A stretch of 64,000 nt of DNA from Aphrocallistes beatrix. Lineage: Eukaryota > Porifera > Hexactinellida > Sceptrulophora > Aphrocallistidae. The DNA is taken from positions 1,426,001 through 1,490,000 of the forward strand of contig OY725492.1 of assembly GCA_963281255.1 (NCBI GenBank), in the 5' to 3' direction. Shown here piece after piece: positions 23,157 through 33,787 of the stretch. The position numbers and the translations under genes were made by a program. The stretch's first letter is position 1. Every line of letters begins with the position of its first letter. Under the pieces are notes generated by a model. It was not told the origin of the DNA. It saw only the letters and a program-made list of their open reading frames with translations, and made no database searches.

Positions 23157-23456
23157 TTCCTTCAACTCCTCCAGTTAACATCACAGTTTATTCTTTGAAC
23201 AGCACTGCGATACAGGCAGAATGGAATGCTCCTGAATTGATAGATCAAAATGGAGTTTTAACAAGTTACCAAGTTAGATATAATGGATCAGTGTTGGATA
23301 CAACTGAAAGAGTTCTGAATCTAAGTATTAACACGACGTCTGTAATTCTGAATGGACTTCTACCAAACGTTTATTACTGTGTAATGGTTCGCGTTGGAAA
23401 CGGAGCAGGATTCAGTGGATTTAGTAATCCAAATTGTACACGCACTCACGAAGCAA
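23157..23456 (+). CDS. FN3 exon 8 (lineage A)
   Basis: This is the close sister of exon 7, separated by a 249-bp intron. It reads INTTSVILNGLLPN and VRVGNGAGFSGFSNPNCTRTHEA. The 50 bp before the acceptor repeat the unusual sequence before exon 1, including a second CTAG acceptor-like site about 20 bp upstream. Exons 1 and 8 therefore share intron ancestry. Confidence 0.9.
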
Positions 23457-23572
23457 GTAAGATTTATGCCGAATAAAATATGTATACTATACGCATATAA
23501 GAGCTTAAAATATAATGTTAGATATATTTTTACTTTCGTATAGACGTGGCTATATACGTATATAGAATTATC

Positions 23573-23665
23573 ACCCAGATTGCCTCACCCAGATTGTAAA
23601 CCCCCTGAGAACATATTAGCATGGATTCGGGGGTATATAAATCTATAAACTTTTTAACTTTTCGT
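23573..23665 (+). repeat. Copy of the TCACCCAGATTGTAAACC repeat
   Basis: The segment through CATGGATTCGGGGGTAT and AAATCTATAAAC also occurs at 47943-48025 and, inverted, at about 38095-38170. After it come CCAAATTTGGGG-type short palindromes (23690-23850). Confidence 0.6.
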
Positions 23666-24229
23666 GTGGGGTGGGAACTCTGAAATTTGGGGACATCGCC
23701 CCAAATATAAAATATTTCCATATACTTAGGGGGGTGAGGCTCCCCGAATTTCAACTCTATAATCTATTCCTCGCGGTTCTCCAAATTTGGGGGGGACATC
23801 CTCATATTTTCCCTATTCCTCAAATTTGGGGAGAGCCCTTCTAAATCTTTAGTTGCAGTGAGACGATCCATAATAACATTAAAATCAGAATTAAACGGAA
23901 TTGCTTAAATGATATTGGTTATTTTACTTGTGGACCTTTATTTCAAAGTTCTGAATCTGGACAATTCTTATTATTGGTATGTGTATGTGTTGTCACTTTG
24001 AAGTGTTACAAACAATGATTGTTATTGTGAGATTGAGGCGATACAATATACAAAAATTGTGTAAAAAGTGCTATGCATTTTTGGAAAAGTGTGAAAATTT
24101 CACTTTGATATCATAACTTAATCGTAGATTCATTATTTGACACTTATGTATGTAAAAATTTTTATATCACTATGACTCCATTTCTCTAATCATTTCGAAC
24201 AAATAAACAATAAACAAAAAATGAAGGAC

Positions 24230-24703
24230 AAAGTCGTAGAGATTCGAAAATTGGCATGTAGGTGTAAAATGATGAGTCTACGATTAAGTTCGAAGATCTA
24301 AGCGAAATTTTGATAACTCTGTAAAATAATGTGAAATCATTGTACGGCACTACAATATAATATCATTGTTATTAATGCTTCAAAGCAATAAGTATCTCAT
24401 CAGGACATTAACTTTCAGCAGTTGACATATGTCGTTTTTATTCGTGCAGATTTCGAATAGCATTTTGTGGTATGTATATTTAAAATTATTTGTTTAGTTT
24501 TGTTTACTATAAATACCTGAAGTAAACAAATCTCAAATATATGCTCGAAACCTAATTTTCTCCTCCAGTACTGAGTTTAGATCCACCACAGATAAATAGT
24601 TTTTTTTAGTAGATAATTAGAAAAGAATCAACCGTTTCTCAGGCACTCGCAGCGCGACTCTGCGAATACAGTGTCCGCAAGTCGCGCAGCTCAAGCACGC
24701 TTG
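24230..24703 (+). mobile_element. Helitron-like family 2, copy before exon 9
   Basis: It begins AAAGTCGTAGAGATTCG and runs through TTGTACGGCACTAC to a GC-rich hairpin end finishing GCACGCTTG, followed by T. An inverted partial copy (24045-24228) abuts it on the left. The 5' half also exists on the minus strand at 53676-53975. The shared CTTG|T ending and GATTGAAGAA motif tie this family to family 1. Confidence 0.5.
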
Positions 24704-24740
24704 TACTATATTATATTAATATATACATCTATCTTTATAG

Positions 24741-25040
24741 TCCCTTCAACTCCTCCAATTAACATCACAGTATATTCCTTAAACAGCACTGCGATACAGG
24801 CAGAATGGAATGCTCCAGAATTGATAGATCAAAGTGGAGTTTTAACAAGTTACCAAGTTGTATATCTTGGTTTCGAGTTTGATACAACCGAAAGATCTTT
24901 GAATCTAAGTATTAACACGATGTCTGTAATTCTGACTGGACTTCTACCAAATACATATTACTGTGTAATGATTCAGGTTGAAAACGGAGCAGGTTCCAGT
25001 GAATTTAGTTTTCCAAATTGTGCACGCACTCACGAAGCAA
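24741..25040 (+). CDS. FN3 exon 9 (lineage A, NTYYC subtype)
   Basis: This 300-bp exon follows acceptor TTTATAG. It reads IDQSGVLTSYQVVYLGFEF, INTMSVILTGLLPNTYYC and ENGAGSSEFSFPNCARTHEA. It is the duplicate partner of exon 3; both have a Helitron-like CTTG end about 37 bp upstream. The donor is standard. Confidence 0.9.
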
Positions 25041-25587
25041 GTAAGATTTTGCCTAATGAAAGATCTTGCATATGTATTAACATTCCTGGAATTTTTATAA
25101 ATAATATAATCTTTTAAGTAAGATAATTATGGATTTCTTCGCTTTTCTGCTAAATTATCTCTATAAGTGTGGATAGATACATTTCATAGTTTAATTAGCT
25201 CCTCATTTTGGAGATTAGACTGTACTAAAATCATCTTGATATGCAACATTTTATCATTTCATTCTTCATTTCCAATTACTATAACATAGCTGCAGTGGTA
25301 TCATATAATTAAGAAATGCGTTAATTTTTATATCAAGGGTTGTGTTTAGAACTGTAACATTATCACGGTAAATCAATGCCATGTATTAAATATGCTACAA
25401 GTATATCCAGTAGTATTTCTAAAAGAAATGGGTACGCGCCATTTTCCTGCAGATATAAAAGGCCTCAAAATATACCCATGATTGATTAAATATTCTACTA
25501 CGTATGTTAATGATTCTAGACTATTGATAGTATTATCCTAAAAACCAAATTGAAGTGTTATATTCACCTATATAAATCTATTTCTAG
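25041..25587 (+). other. Intron 9, paralogous to intron 3
   Basis: It matches intron 3 at both ends, including ATTCCTGGAATTTTTATA and TAGATTTTTACT-like wording before exon 10. No transposon was recognised. Confidence 0.55.
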
Positions 25588-25887
25588 TTCCTTCAACTCC
25601 TCCAGTTAACTTGACAGTTTATTCTTTAAACAGCACTGCGATACAGGCAGAATGGAATGCTCCTGAATTGATAGATCAAAATGGAGTTTTAACAAGTTAC
25701 CAAGTTGTATATCTTGGTTTCGAGTTGGATACAACCGAAAGATCTTTGAATCTAAGTATTAACATGACGTCTGTAATTCTGGCTGGACTTCTACCGAATA
25801 CCTATTACTGTGTAATGATTCAAGTTGAAAATGGAGCAGGATTCAGTGGATTTAGTAATCCAAATTGTACACGCACTCACGAAGCAA
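25588..25887 (+). CDS. FN3 exon 10 (lineage A)
   Basis: This 300-bp exon reads VYLGFELDTTERSLNLS, INMTSVILAGLLPNTYYC and GFSGFSNPNCTRTHEA. NMTS creates a sequon. Its 5' intron matches that before exon 4. Its 3' portion shares the FSNPNCTRT ending with exon 8, which suggests gene conversion between non-adjacent copies. Confidence 0.9.
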
Positions 25888-26038
25888 GTAAGATTTATGC
25901 AGATTAAAACGTGTATATCCTATAATTATCAAGAGTTTAGGATAGAAGGTTGCTCAAATTTTTATTTTTCGTAGAGATGTGGCTGTATATATAGATTTAT
26001 ACATCTCCAATGATTTTCGATACAACTTAAATCCTCAC

Positions 26039-26487
26039 AAGCATGCTCTTCACTTGCTTTCGCTACGTGACTGGTGGATACTTTGTGTACGCAAGAGGCG
26101 CCCTTTGGGCGTCTAAGCTCACAATGATTAATTTGAAGGTAGATAACATCTCTAAATATGTCTGTCTTACTGTTATAATATCACTCAAAATTTTTGATGC
26201 TTAATGATAACGACAAAACAGAGTGATGTGTCATTATTTGTGATGATAGTTGTAAATAATATTAATATACACAGTCTATTAAAATTTCAGTCTTCTATCA
26301 CCTAAAACGGATGAGTTATAGTCAAAAAACTGAATTTTCTAATTATAAAAAAGGTGACAATGACGTCATAATTCTATGATTAGTCTACATTTACGTCTGA
26401 AGTCAGAACTTAGTGGATCCATAGCTAAAGGATTCCAACATGCCAATAATCAGCTTTCTGTGCTTGGCAGTTTCTTCAATCAATTCG
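26039..26487 (-). mobile_element. Helitron-like family 1, copy h (old)
   Basis: This is a degraded copy: the hairpin head is recognisable (CTTTGTGTACGC, GGCGCCCTTTGGGCG) and the body is diverged. It ends near CAATTCGTTTC without the terminal TA run. Confidence 0.5.
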
Positions 26488-26570
26488 TTTCATTGATGTG
26501 AAGGTAAGCACATACCGGCATACATTATCTAGTTATAATATATGTGGTAAGGATAGATACATCTTATACT

Positions 26571-26704
26571 TAGTAGTACAATTAAAACTCGATTAATGTG
26601 TGTGTATATGTAACGAATTGATTGAAGAAACTGCCCTGCACAAAAAGCTGATTTTTGGCTATGGCTCCAGTAAGTTCTGAGCACAGAGCAAAATGTCGAC
26701 TCAT
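26571..26704 (+). mobile_element. Helitron-like family 1, copy i (5' fragment)
   Basis: ATTAAAACTCGATTAATG, a TG/TA run, then the ACGAATTGATTGAAGAAAC segment. The copy is cut off at about 26704, where unrelated TCCGG-rich sequence begins. Confidence 0.55.
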
Positions 26705-26867
26705 CTCGATCCATTTCACCTCCGGTATCCGATCTCGGGATTTGTTCTTTATCCAGATCCCGATATTCTATCCGGAATCCCGTTGATTTTGTGCTATATA
26801 GTATTAGCGATTAGACAATTGTCTTGACCGAAGTTAATAATGAATAAATCATAAAATACCATTTAGT

Positions 26868-26973
26868 GCTTTGTACTTGTAAGTTCTCTAGAATAATCAG
26901 AGCATTTAACGCCCCTTTAATGCTCTGAGAATAACTTACAAGTTACAAGTATGAAGCACTAAATTGGTAACAA
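26868..26973. repeat. Short foldback element
   Basis: TTTAGTGCTT...ACTTGTAAGTT and TCAGAGCATT pair with AATGCTCTGA, AACTTACAAGT and AGCACTAAA on the other side of a CCCC-containing centre. It is probably a small MITE. Confidence 0.55.
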
Positions 26974-27439
26974 TATTTAGTGCTAAATACTAGTAATACG
27001 CGCAATGCAATGTACTTCTAACACCTCCAATATGTATCAGTAATGCGGTACTCTATTGTAAATATGGTCTTATCAGATGCGACTAAGTATAATTATTCAC
27101 ACATATGGCTGAAACATTAAATTTAAGGATTTTTTCAGGGCTGAGATATGGCAACATTTTCTTGAATTTACGCTTCTAAATTCAATGGTATACGACAGAT
27201 TCGACAAATACCAGATATGGCCAATATGATAAATTGTCTGATAACTCGTAAACCATTGAGTTAAGACATTTAAATTATATTCTCGCTTAATAAGAAGTAG
27301 TCTATTCGCCTTCAAATAGAATTAAATATGATGTCTAGCTTTGCGGTTTTTGAAATATGACCGCAACAGACAAAAAATATGCTTCCATTGCAACACTGGA
27401 ATGTAGCAACAATCCATGGATAATAATTTACAACCAGCA

Positions 27440-27462
27440 TCCTTACTATTAAAACTCGATTA

Positions 27463-27496
<34 letters not shown>

Positions 27497-27976
27497 CGAA
27501 TTGATTGAAAAACAGCCATGCACAGAAAGCTGATTTTTGGCATGTAGGAGTCGTTTGGCTATGGTTCCACTAAGTTCTGAGCTCAGACGAAAATATCGAC
27601 CCATCGTGGAATTATGACGTCATTGTCACCTTTTTTTATAATTGAAAATTTCAGTTTTTCGACTATAACTCAGTCATTTTAGATGATAGAAGGGTGAAAT
27701 TTTAATAGAATGTGTATATTAATATATTTCACATATGTTACAACTCTCATTCAAAAATGATGACTCATCACTCTGTTAATACGTCATCATCAAAAATTTA
27801 AAAACTGACAAATTTAGTGATTTTTCGAGCGATATCGATTAGAATAGCAGAACAGACGTATTTAGAGATGTTATCTCCCTTTAATTAATCAATGTGATCC
27901 CAGGCGCCCAAAGGGCGCCTCCGGTGGACACAAAGTGTCCGCCAGCCGCGCAGCGCAAGCAAGCAAAGCCCGCTTG
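27440..27976 (+). mobile_element. Helitron-like family 1, copy j (complete reference copy)
   Basis: It begins TCCTTACTATTAAAACTCG after A, continues through a TA microsatellite, ACGAATTGATTGAA and a conserved body, and ends with three GC-rich hairpins and CTTG before T. The hairpins include GGCGCCC around AAA and GGACAC around AAA. A TC start, hairpin before the 3' end, no target duplication and A-to-T insertion are Helitron features. The family norm is CTRR, so CTTG is a variant. No protein is coded, so it is non-autonomous. A Helentron/DINE-1 relative is an alternative, given the microsatellite near the 5' end. Confidence 0.62.
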
Positions 27977-28281
27977 TATATGATAAACCACATATCTGAG
28001 TCTCTGAATCCTTAATCAAAATGTGCGTTGTCATCATCATATTGCACAACGAGCTCTTTTTTAAGAAATTTAGGCAATTTTCTCACATGTTTTATAAAGT
28101 TATAATCCATCATTAATGTCTAATTATCACATGAAATATTTCTTTGGACAAGTTGTTTAGAAATATGCATAAATATCTCGAAATTTGCAAATGCTAGCTA
28201 GAAGTCAATAAATAGTACTATCAGATAGGCAATAGGCTATTCAAGTGCATAAATTGATTATATTATCCTACGTACTTGTAG

Positions 28282-28581
28282 TTCCTTCAACTCCTCCAGT
28301 TAACTTCACCGTTTATTCTATAAGCAGCACTGCGATACAGACAGAATGGAATGCTCCTGAATTGATAAATCAAAATGGAGTTTTAACAAGCTACCAAGTT
28401 AAATATTATGGATCAGTGCTGGATACAGTTGAAAGAGTTTTGGATATAAATATTAACAAATTGTCTGAAACTCTCACTGGACTTCTACCAAATATTTATT
28501 ACTGTGTAATGATTCGAGTTGCAAACGCAGTAGGATTTAGTGAATTTAGTTCTCCAAACTGTGCACGTACTCATGAAGCAA
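28282..28581 (+). CDS. FN3 exon 11 (lineage B)
   Basis: This 300-bp exon follows acceptor CTTGTAG. It is lineage B with VLDININKLSETLTGLLPN and VRVANAVGF-like wording (RVANAVGFSEF), where other copies have ENGAG. It also has YSISSTAIQTEW rather than YSLNSTAIQAEW, losing one sequon. Both recurrent Cys are present. Confidence 0.9.
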
Positions 28582-29411
28582 GTAAGATACTATAATGATT
28601 ATAATTAACTATACATACAAGTACATATTAAATATTCTAAAATTAACACATGCAACCTATTCCTGCCACACGATTGGTTGTAGAACCTCTCAGGTGAGAC
28701 ATTTTTGGCTATCTTTGCTATTTTCCATACGAACTTTTCAAATGTGTGATGTCGGAGTATGTTTATTAATTCCGTTTCGGTATCTTCTATTTCTAGATGT
28801 TCCACTGTATAACAAGCCATTTTGATTGTCAACATTTTGTGATTTCATTACTTTACTTTCAACAATATATGTGCACACACATATATACCGTATATAATAA
28901 AATAGTAGCTATCCCTCGAATAATCGTCACCCCAAAGAGGGTGCTTTTTTTTACTTTTTGGAATAAAGAAAATTTATGAAACCTATTTGATAAATTGCAC
29001 CATATCTCGAAAAGATTTAATGTAACAAAATGTATTAGGCTAATAGATGCCTATTTTCTATCAAAACGTTATAATTTGAATGTCTAACTATTTACGGTTT
29101 TCAAGATAAAGGCTCAAATGGTAAAAATGCGTTTCCATAGAAACGCTGGAATGTAACAGCATTCTTTTAGAAAAGCTCTAATTTCTCGAATCAACCCGTC
29201 TCCACCTTTATTTTATTTGAAAATTATCTTTGAAAATCATACATTTATAACGCTTTAAAATGTGCTTAATACAGGCCAGAATGTCGCAAGATTTATCTTA
29301 AATCTGTGAAAAACAGATGTGAAAACCACATAATTCACATTCCGCACATAGTTGAAGTGAAGCCAACATGACTAATGGATTCCAAAAATATGACTTCCTA
29401 TTTAACAATAA
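28582..29411 (+). other. Intron 11, first part
   Basis: 28640-28800 resembles the intron before exon 19 (TTTTTGGCTATCTTTG, GTCGGAGTATG), so it belongs to the intron lineage carried with the B-type exons. 28980-29230 holds a degraded piece of the large palindromic MITE. No gene was seen. Confidence 0.5.
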
Positions 29412-29600
29412 CAAGCGCGCTTCGCGTGCTTTTGCTGTGCGGCTGGCGGACGCTTTGTGTCCGCCGGAGGCGCCCTTTGGGCGGCTGGGGTTACATTGAT
29501 TAATTATAAGGGAGATAGCATCTCTAAATAACCTGTCCTACTGTTATAATCGATATCGCACGAAAAATCACCAAATTTCTCAATTTTTTAAATTTTGATG
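29412..29600 (-). mobile_element. Helitron-like family 1, copy k (3' part)
   Basis: The hairpin head starts at 29412 after A. It is cut off about 190 bp in, where GATGACC-repeating, CGCTCGCTTCGCTCGCTC-containing sequence begins. Confidence 0.58.
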
Positions 29601-29744
29601 ACCCCTAGACTGTTGTTGTATTTTGATGACCTCTTACTGTCGCTCGCTTCGCTCGCTCTTACCTCCCCCCAGGTTTCACTTTATTTCCCAAACTCGGCGC
29701 CTATGATTGCTTACTATTGTCCACAATATATACATATATTGAAC

Positions 29745-29931
29745 AAATCTAAAAAAATGTGCTTGGAACTAACGTTCAACAATTGACCAGCTGTGTCTAA
29801 GAGTGTAGATACCAAATATCGTTTTTCTTTATATTGTTAATTTATTTCGGTAGGGACCTCTGAATTCAATTATATTCTAATGCTTTTGCTAGCGAACACT
29901 GTGGACACAAAGTGTTCGCTAGCTGCGCTTG
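29745..29931 (+). mobile_element. Helitron-like family 2, 3' part before exon 12
   Basis: The end is a perfect hairpin (GCTAGCGAACACT against AGTGTTCGCTAGC), then TGCGCTTG followed by T. The upstream part matches the copies before exons 3 and 9 only weakly. Confidence 0.45.
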
Positions 29932-30003
29932 TACTAAGAATAATACTTTCTCAAAACTAATTTAGAGCGTTATGTTCACAAAATTATATCCAAATATTTC
30001 TAG

Positions 30004-30303
30004 TTCCTTCAAGTCCTCCAGTTAACTTCACAGTTTATTCGTTCAACAGCACTGCGATACAGGCAGAATGGAATGCTCCTGAATTGATAGATCAAAATGG
30101 AGTTTTAACAAGTTACCAAGTTAGATATAATGGCTCAGAGTTAGATACAACTGAAAGATTTCTGAATCTAAGTGTTAATACGATGTCTGTAATTCTGACT
30201 GGACTTCTACCAAATACTTATTACTGTGTAGCAATTCGGGTTGAAAACGGAGCAGGATTCAGTGAATTTAGTTTTCCAAATTGTATACCCACTGACGAAG
30301 CAA
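30004..30303 (+). CDS. FN3 exon 12 (lineage A, NTYYC subtype)
   Basis: This 300-bp exon reads PSSPPVNFTVYSFNSTA, FLNLSVNTMSVILTGLL and PNCIPTDEA at the end, where most copies have ARTHEA. A Helitron-like family-2 3' end finishes 72 bp upstream, as for exons 3 and 9. The following intron is paralogous to that after exon 6 and holds a different MITE at the same site. Confidence 0.9.
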
Positions 30304-30511
30304 GTAAGATTTATGTAGGATAAAATATATACTTATATATACGTATTTAAGTGTTAAATAAATTGTTTAAATTTTTTTCTAGATGCGGCTATAAACACTA
30401 TATACATGTAATTATATATTTATGCATGCCTATACGATTTTCGATATATATAAGAACCTCATAGATACTCGCTTAATACCGTAATAGCTTATTCTAATCA
30501 ATTTGTATGTA

Positions 30512-30896
30512 CACTACCCGAAAAAAAGTATTCTACCACCACGAAAACCTCCATACAAAGGTATTAAAGTGGATCTATTCATAATGGAATATGTACTCAA
30601 ACAGTAAGACATATTCTTTTTTTGATTTCAGATTCATAAACTACACATCCGAATTACTAATTTTTGAAACTTTCAATACAAATACTAATTCTCATGTAGA
30701 AAATTATCAACCTCATGGCCGTGACTCGGGACAAGTAGCATAAAGTACGAGTATCAAAGGCAGATTTTTATAATTTTAGTTAGTAATTGAGTTGAAGATC
30801 TCAATTATGAGTACATATTCCTTTATGAATAGATCCACTTTAATACTATTTGTATGGAGGTTTTTGTAGTGGTCAAATACTTTTGTCTGGGTACTG
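30512..30896. mobile_element. Tc1/mariner MITE, 385 bp
   Basis: The ends CACTACCCGAAAAAAAGTAT and complement of CAGTACCCAGACAAAAGTAT are flanked by TA. The arms pair for about 100 bp (ACCTCCATACAAA, AAAGTGGATCTATTCAT). It occupies the same TA in its intron as the unrelated 774-bp MITE after exon 6. Confidence 0.82.
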
Positions 30897-30960
30897 TATA
30901 TATGTTAGTTTCTTGCATAATATTCATTTGATTTTAGTGCAGCCCCCAGTATGGATGCAA

Positions 30961-31108
30961 TCGGAGGCGTACCCAGGGTGCGGCACATGGGCCTAGACCG
31001 CAACCTCAAAGGTTGTACTCATAATATTTAGCAAATTAGCATTGGGTGCCGTAGCCCCCTTACGGAATAGACTGGAATTGCCGCACCCTAAATTGTGCTG
31101 GCTATGCC
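30961..31108. mobile_element. Small insertion with GGCGTACCCAGGGTGC ends
   Basis: The segment interrupts intron sequence that is continuous in the paralog after exon 6. Its ends GGCGTACCCAG and the complement of GGCATAGCCAG are weak inverted repeats. It resembles hAT MITE ends, but the exact borders are uncertain. Confidence 0.42.
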
Positions 31109-31320
31109 TTGCAGCATAACATGAAGACAGCTCATTGAATGCTCTATAAAGTATTAAAAGCAAAAAGAGCAGACCCCACTATGCTCCTCTCGTTAAAATG
31201 TGTTTTTCTCTCCTACTATTTCAAATGAAAACAATCCAGCTCGAATTTTGAATGAATACCTTTTATATTACTAAAAACTACTCATTTTCTTGGTTAAATG
31301 ATTATCATATCTATCATATA

Positions 31321-31811
31321 CAGTGTGTCCGGAAATTATTGATAGTAAACTTTAACTTAATGTAGTATAAAACTTGTACTTAGTTTTAAAAATATCTAAG
31401 TATGTACATATCTTGTAGTTGTGCAATTCTTGAGGATTTGTTCAAAGGATTCGGAAAGATATAGGCTCTGAAAGTCAGATTAGGGGTGTGTCACCCTACA
31501 GAAATCAAATTTCTTGAGAAAAAAAATTTGAATTTGAAAAATATACGTAATAACACTAATTATTAGAGAAAAGATAATATCACTAATTATTAGTTATTCC
31601 ATTACTTTAAACAAGTTAAGTTCAGAATTGTGAATTTTATGGGCGAAATTCCACTTTTTACGTTGTTATTCTCTGCGAGCGTCAATCACACCCCTAATTG
31701 GACTTTCAGAGCCTATATCTTTCCGAATCCTTTGAACAAATCCTCAAGAATTGCACAATTACAAGATATGTACATACTTAGATATCACTATAACTAAATT
31801 AACCGGTATAG
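31321..31811. mobile_element. Foldback MITE with lost right terminus
   Basis: It begins CAGTGTGTCCGGAAATTATT after TA. Arms at 31365-31495 and 31650-31780 pair well (AATTCTTGAGGATTTG, GATATAGGCTCTGAAAG). The right end lacks the matching terminus, so it is probably deleted. Confidence 0.65.
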
Positions 31812-31990
31812 AAGAAAACTTTAACTTTAGCCTAGTCAAGAATAGTCTGCAAGCTAAAAAGTCATAGCATTTTAAATTAAAGATACTATTACTAACTTTA
31901 TGTAATTAGCTCGGCTAAAATGACACCATCTCAATTAAATATTTACATTACAATGACAAACTATTTTCACCTATTTCCATCTATTTTTAG

Positions 31991-32290
31991 TTCCTTCAAC
32001 TCCTCCAGTTAACTTCACAATTTATTCTCTAAACAGTACTGCGATACAGGCAGAATGGAATGCTCCTGAATTGATTGATCAAAATGGAGTTTTTACAAGT
32101 TACCAAGTTAGGTATAATGGATCAGTGTTGGATACAACTGAAAGAGTTTTGGATATAAATATTAACAAATTGTCTGAAATTCTCACTGGACTTCTACCAA
32201 ATGTTTATTACTGTGTAATGATTCGGGTTGAAAACGGAGCAGGATTCAGTGAATTTAGTTCTCAAATCTGTACACGCACTCACGAATCAA
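31991..32290 (+). CDS. FN3 exon 13 (lineage B)
   Basis: This 300-bp exon reads IDQNGVFTSYQVRYNG, VLDININKLSEILTGLL and FSSQICTRTHES. The second recurrent Cys is kept in a changed context (QIC for PNC). The exon ends GAATCAA as exon 2 does. Only a 162-bp intron separates it from exon 14. Confidence 0.9.
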
Positions 32291-32452
32291 GTAAGATTTA
32301 GGCATAATGAAATACTTCATATACGGTTGTAGAAAGTTTGAAATATTTATCATTGGTACAGAGATTTTCAAATGAGCGAAGGACTGTACTCAATAACCAA
32401 TAACCTATTTATAATATATATTATATATAAATCTATGTACATCTATTTTTAG

Positions 32453-32752
32453 TTCCTTCAACTCCCCCAATTAACTTTACAGTTAATTCTCTAAACAGCA
32501 CTGCGATACAGGCAGAATGGAATGCTCCTGAATTGATAGATCAAAATGGAGTTTTAACAAGTTACCAAGTTTCATATTATGGATTGATGATAGATACAAC
32601 TGAGACAGTAATGAATCTGAGCAGTAACACGATATCTGTAATTCTGACTGGACTTCTACCAAATATTTATTACTGTGTAATGATTCGGGTTGAAAATGGT
32701 GCAGGATTCAGTGAATTTAGTTCTCCAAATTGTGCACGCACTCAAGAAGCAA
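32453..32752 (+). CDS. FN3 exon 14 (lineage A, divergent)
   Basis: This 300-bp exon reads YQVSYYGLMIDTTETVMNL, SSNTISVILTGLLPNIYYC and SPNCARTQEA. The centre is the most divergent lineage A copy. Both recurrent Cys are present and the donor is standard. Confidence 0.9.
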
Positions 32753-33487
32753 GTAAGATTTATGTTTAATAAATTTTAATAAATTAAAACTCTAAATTTG
32801 AAAACAACATTCCGTTGGTAAATTATGATTAATCATCAGATTTTCACATTAGCTATATTTAGGACGAATTCTGATACTTTCTTGACTTGTTTTAAGTACA
32901 CTTTGAGTGTTATAAACATGTGATTGTCACAGAAAACAAGTTGAGGACCTTTTATTAAGAAAATGAAATTTTCGTTTGAAGTTTGTAACTTGAAATTGAT
33001 TTAATGTGAAAAGAAACAGCACAGTACTTCCGATGAAGTGTTAATACAATTCGTGGTTGAATTCATTGAAAAACCAATTCAACAAAGCAGTGGCATTGGC
33101 AGTGGCAGGGGTGCTTATGCACTCCCTTAAGCGTGCTGTACACTCCGTTGTGCACCCACTGGGTCCTGGATGCACCATTTCAAGAGTGTTCAGTTTCTTT
33201 CGTATTACTTGTGAGATGCAGAACAAAGCTGAATTTGTACAGTCCTTAAAATTCTGTGAATTTCCCTGGGTATCACCTATGTAAGAGGAATCGGGCACTG
33301 ACAATGCGACAAAATAAATCTACTTTTTATATAATAAAAAGTTGATATTAGCAACATATGAACTCCAAACTATTTGGACTTTTCTTCGTTGATTTGTATG
33401 TTGTCAAAGTTGTTAAAATTTGAATACGTTATGGCCAGTTATTAATGAAATTATGTTCTATATTCACCTACATGTGTCTATCTTTAG
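32753..33487 (+). other. Intron 14, no gene
   Basis: Mostly unremarkable. A less AT-rich patch at 33055-33300 has overlapping open frames on both strands, but neither resembles a known family and no splice sites bracket it. Confidence 0.4.
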
Positions 33488-33787
33488 TTCCTTCAACTCC
33501 TCCAGTTAACATCACAGTTTATTCTCTAAACAGCACTGCGATACAGGCAGAATGGAATGCTCCTGAATTGATAGATCAAAATGGAGTTTTAACAAGTTAC
33601 CAAGTTAGATATTATGGAACGGTGTTGGATACAAATGAAAGAGTTTTGGATATAAATATTAATAAATTCTTTGAATCTCTCACTGGACTTCTACCGAATG
33701 TTAATTACTGTGTAATAATTCGTGCTGAAAATGGAGCAGGATTCAGTGAATTTAGTTCTCCAAATTGTGCACGCACTCACGAAGCAA
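33488..33787 (+). CDS. FN3 exon 15 (lineage B)
   Basis: This 300-bp exon reads RYYGTVLDTNERVLDIN, INKFFESLTGLLPNVNYC and IIRAENGAGFSEF. The NYC form of the first recurrent Cys motif is shared with exons 19 and 21. The acceptor is TCTTTAG. Confidence 0.9.

Noticed and set aside
33041-33304. Overlapping open frames on both strands (75 and 87 codons)
   Set aside because: No recognisable family, no splice sites in phase with the gene; treated as chance in a less AT-rich patch.
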